The notes under the pieces were generated by a model. It made no database searches, was not told the DNA's origin, and worked only from the letters and a program-made list of their open reading frames with translations. Both the position numbers and the translations under genes were made by a program. Shown one piece after another: positions 63,701 to 64,000 of a stretch of DNA of 64,000 bases. This stretch comes from Pleurodeles waltl (lineage: Eukaryota > Chordata > Amphibia > Caudata > Salamandridae). The stretch lies in assembly GCF_031143425.1 (NCBI RefSeq), contig NW_027150030.1, forward strand, positions 1 through 64,000, written 5' to 3'. Numbering within the stretch: the stretch's first letter is position 1; every line of letters begins with the position of its first letter.

Positions 63701-64000
63701 TATTTTCTACGAGTAAGTCAGTAAGCGTTACCTAGCATGTTTTCATATGCCCCGTGTATATTGTACACTAAGACTACGTGATGGGCCACGGGGGAAACCT
63801 CACCAGCAACCTTGTGTGCCTTTGGCAATGTGATCGTTACTAGTGCGTCTTTGTGGAGATGTCCTCGTGCTTCTGCGCACAACCTGAATCGGCGGTAAAC
63901 GCAGTGGTGTCGTTTTGGAAAGCTGTCCATCATCCTGGTAAAAGGCGGGAATTCCCTTGCCTACTACGAGGGTGGACGGGGCGTGGCTCAGCGGGCGAAG
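57738..64000 (+). repeat. 7-unit HOR in tandem (4,348-bp period), right end
   Basis: Units start at 57738, 58358, 58989, 59609, 60227, 60846, 61466 (b, c, d, h, P, H, a), and then 62086, 62706, 63337 and 63957 repeat b, c, d and the start of h, at a constant offset of 4,348 bp. The last 44 bases end in GCGGGCGAAG, the mark of an h unit, so the second copy continues past the window. The 9383-13730 copy has the same cycle. Here the long 15-unit cycle has been left after 'a', which returns to b instead of going on to the TTTCTATAAAATG type. Confidence 0.85.

Larger units (their letters stand above)
1..64000 (+). repeat. Satellite array of ~620-bp units filling the window
   Basis: The same ~620-bp sequence recurs without interruption and always in one orientation. 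With the unit start set at TTGCCTACTACGAG there are 103 units from 57 to 63956, averaging 620.4 bp, plus a partial unit at each edge. Copies differ at a limited set of recurring positions, so units sort into types and the types recur in order. No spacer, inverted unit, inserted element or unrelated sequence was seen, so no stretch here is gene-bearing intergenic DNA. Each unit normally carries single EcoRI (GAATTC), PstI, XbaI, NdeI and SpeI sites, so an EcoRI digest should give a ~620-bp ladder. G+C is around half by eye. Alternatives such as a tandem gene family (5S rRNA, snRNA, histone) were considered, and no such gene was recognised inside the unit. Both array ends lie outside the window. 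Confidence 0.98.

Noticed and set aside
1..64000. CRISPR array or bacterial repeat region
   Set aside because: The whole 620-bp sequence repeats and there are no unique spacers, cas genes or any bacterial gene.
1..64000. Tandem rRNA, snRNA or histone gene cluster
   Set aside because: No 5S rRNA box A-IE-C layout, snRNA conserved site or histone frame was recognised in the unit on either strand.

Overview
The whole 64 kb window is one uninterrupted head-to-tail satellite DNA array. A unit of about 620 bp repeats in the same orientation from the first base to the last. Counting each unit from the conserved TTGCCTACTACGAG motif, there are 103 units between 57 and 63956, with a 56-bp piece of a unit at the left edge and a 44-bp piece at the right. 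No ordinary gene, rRNA, complete tRNA, CRISPR array or inserted transposon was found. Short open frames recur once per unit on each strand, but they look like by-products of the repeat. Evidence against coding: 1-bp indels shift the frame freely, the + frame would start at TTG, and most differences between copies change the residue.

Unit lengths fall into discrete classes: 620 bp (46 units), 619 (20), 618 (13), 631 (11), 630 (8), 629 (4), and one unit of 469 bp. These are explained by one 11-bp insertion/deletion near the unit end, three separate 1-bp indels and one 150-bp deletion. Diagnostic substitutions make units recognisable as types, and the types recur in order, giving higher-order repeats (HORs).

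Layout: 57-10002 is a mosaic of partial HOR copies. 10003-26793 is a 27-unit super-block, a 15-unit HOR plus a related 12-unit stretch. 26794-41081 is a second copy of that super-block with four units missing (23 units). 41082-49043 is a divergent island of its own unit types, private mutations, a 6-unit duplication and the 150-bp deletion. 49044-57737 carries a third, incomplete copy of the 15-unit HOR. 57738-64000 is a shorter 7-unit HOR (4,348 bp) entering its second copy.

This points to a eukaryotic heterochromatic or centromeric satellite evolving by unequal exchange and gene conversion. I cannot name the species. Each unit holds a tRNA-like A box with a D-arm, as in the 5' end of tRNA-derived SINEs, and an imperfect CENP-B-box-like motif. 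Both are weak hints, suggesting an origin from a SINE-like element and a possible centromeric role. Neither is proven. All comparisons were made by eye on diagnostic positions, so 'identical' means no difference noticed.
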